Of a stretch of DNA of 6,016 bases, positions 5,943-6,016 are shown piece by piece. Numbering within the stretch: the stretch's first letter is position 1; the number at the start of each line of letters is the position of its first letter. The notes under the pieces are model-generated. The model saw only the letters and a program-made list of their open reading frames with translations. It had not been told where the DNA came from and did no database searches. Source of the DNA: Desulfobacterales bacterium. Lineage in GTDB: Bacteria > Desulfobacterota > Desulfobacteria > Desulfobacterales > ETH-SRB1. Location of the stretch: positions 2,991 to 9,006 of the forward strand of contig JASEIZ010000074.1 of the NCBI GenBank assembly GCA_030017395.1. Direction: 5' to 3'. Position numbers and translations under genes: made by a program.

Positions 5943-6016
5943 CTAAAACCCTATGTGTTTTCGCCCTTTATGAAAGTTCTTAACATCAGCTTCCTCTTGC
6001 AATGCCTGTACCAATG
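5943..6016 (-). CDS. Possible 3' end of a convergent minus-strand gene (partial, unrecognised)
   Basis: On the minus strand one frame is open from the window edge to a TAG at 5945-5943. It reads LVQALQEEADVKNFHKGRK then HIGF, a plausible charged C-terminus. The other two minus frames hit stops sooner. Only about 24 codons are visible, no family is recognisable, and an open frame this short is expected by chance. If real, the gene converges on the small RNA, and its transcript would run antisense through it because no minus-strand terminator is seen between. Confidence 0.25.
   Translation of the reverse strand, partial: LVQALQEEADVKNFHKGRKHIGF

Noticed and set aside
5970..6016. Plus-strand ATG opening a frame to the window end (MKVLNISFLL...)
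   Set aside because: The bases before it are pyrimidine-rich, with no ribosome-binding site, and only 15 codons are visible. It also lies after a strong terminator with no clear promoter of its own.

Overview
The window looks like chromosomal DNA of an AT-rich Gram-negative (diderm) bacterium, most likely a Desulfobacterota ('deltaproteobacterial') lineage. This placement is an inference. It rests on the MCE-protein architecture, the NtrC-type two-component pair and the codon use; no rRNA or other taxonomic marker is present. All five clear genes lie on the + strand with tight or overlapping spacing.

Region 1 (2-2828) is an Mla-type phospholipid ABC transporter: the 3' part of mlaE (permease), a complete mlaF (ATPase) and a long mlaD (MCE protein). 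mlaE/mlaF overlap by 1 base and mlaF/mlaD by 13 bases, so translation is probably coupled. MlaD is far longer than the short proteobacterial form. After the TM anchor and MCE domain it has three 25-residue repeats, two 34-residue repeats and a C-terminal beta-strand-rich domain. It may therefore span the periplasm and reach the outer membrane by itself. No mlaC, mlaB or mlaA is visible.

Region 2 (2863-5657) is a two-component system. A membrane histidine kinase with a Cache-like periplasmic sensor is followed 2 bases later by a complete NtrC-family response regulator (receiver, sigma-54 AAA+ domain, Fis-type HTH).

Region 3 (5658-6016, 359 bases, no convincing complete gene) is the most interesting part. 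It holds, in order: two palindromes with the same half-site GTTTCC/GGAAAC, centred 21 bp apart (5694-5732); a perfect IHF-consensus match (5787-5799); a full-consensus sigma-54 -24/-12 promoter (5839-5855); and, starting about 11 bases after it, a short stretch closed by a strong Rho-independent terminator (5903-5939). Together these predict a sigma-54-dependent small RNA of about 74 nt (about 5866-5939), activated by the response regulator encoded just upstream. The predicted RNA has two exposed anti-Shine-Dalgarno-like motifs (CUCCUU and CCUCCC), and its 5' half is complementary to a canonical ribosome-binding site plus ATG-AAA-AAA start. The layout resembles LuxO/qrr and GlrR/glmY, but I do not recognise this RNA. 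The segments between these sites (5658-5693, 5733-5786, 5800-5838) show nothing further beyond AT-rich spacer. The last 74 bases may carry the 3' end of a convergent minus-strand gene, with weak support.

Working model (inference): the kinase senses a periplasmic signal and phosphorylates the regulator. The regulator binds the tandem palindromes, IHF bends the DNA, and sigma-54 polymerase makes a small RNA that represses translation of target mRNAs. Location next to mla hints at an envelope-related regulon but does not prove it.
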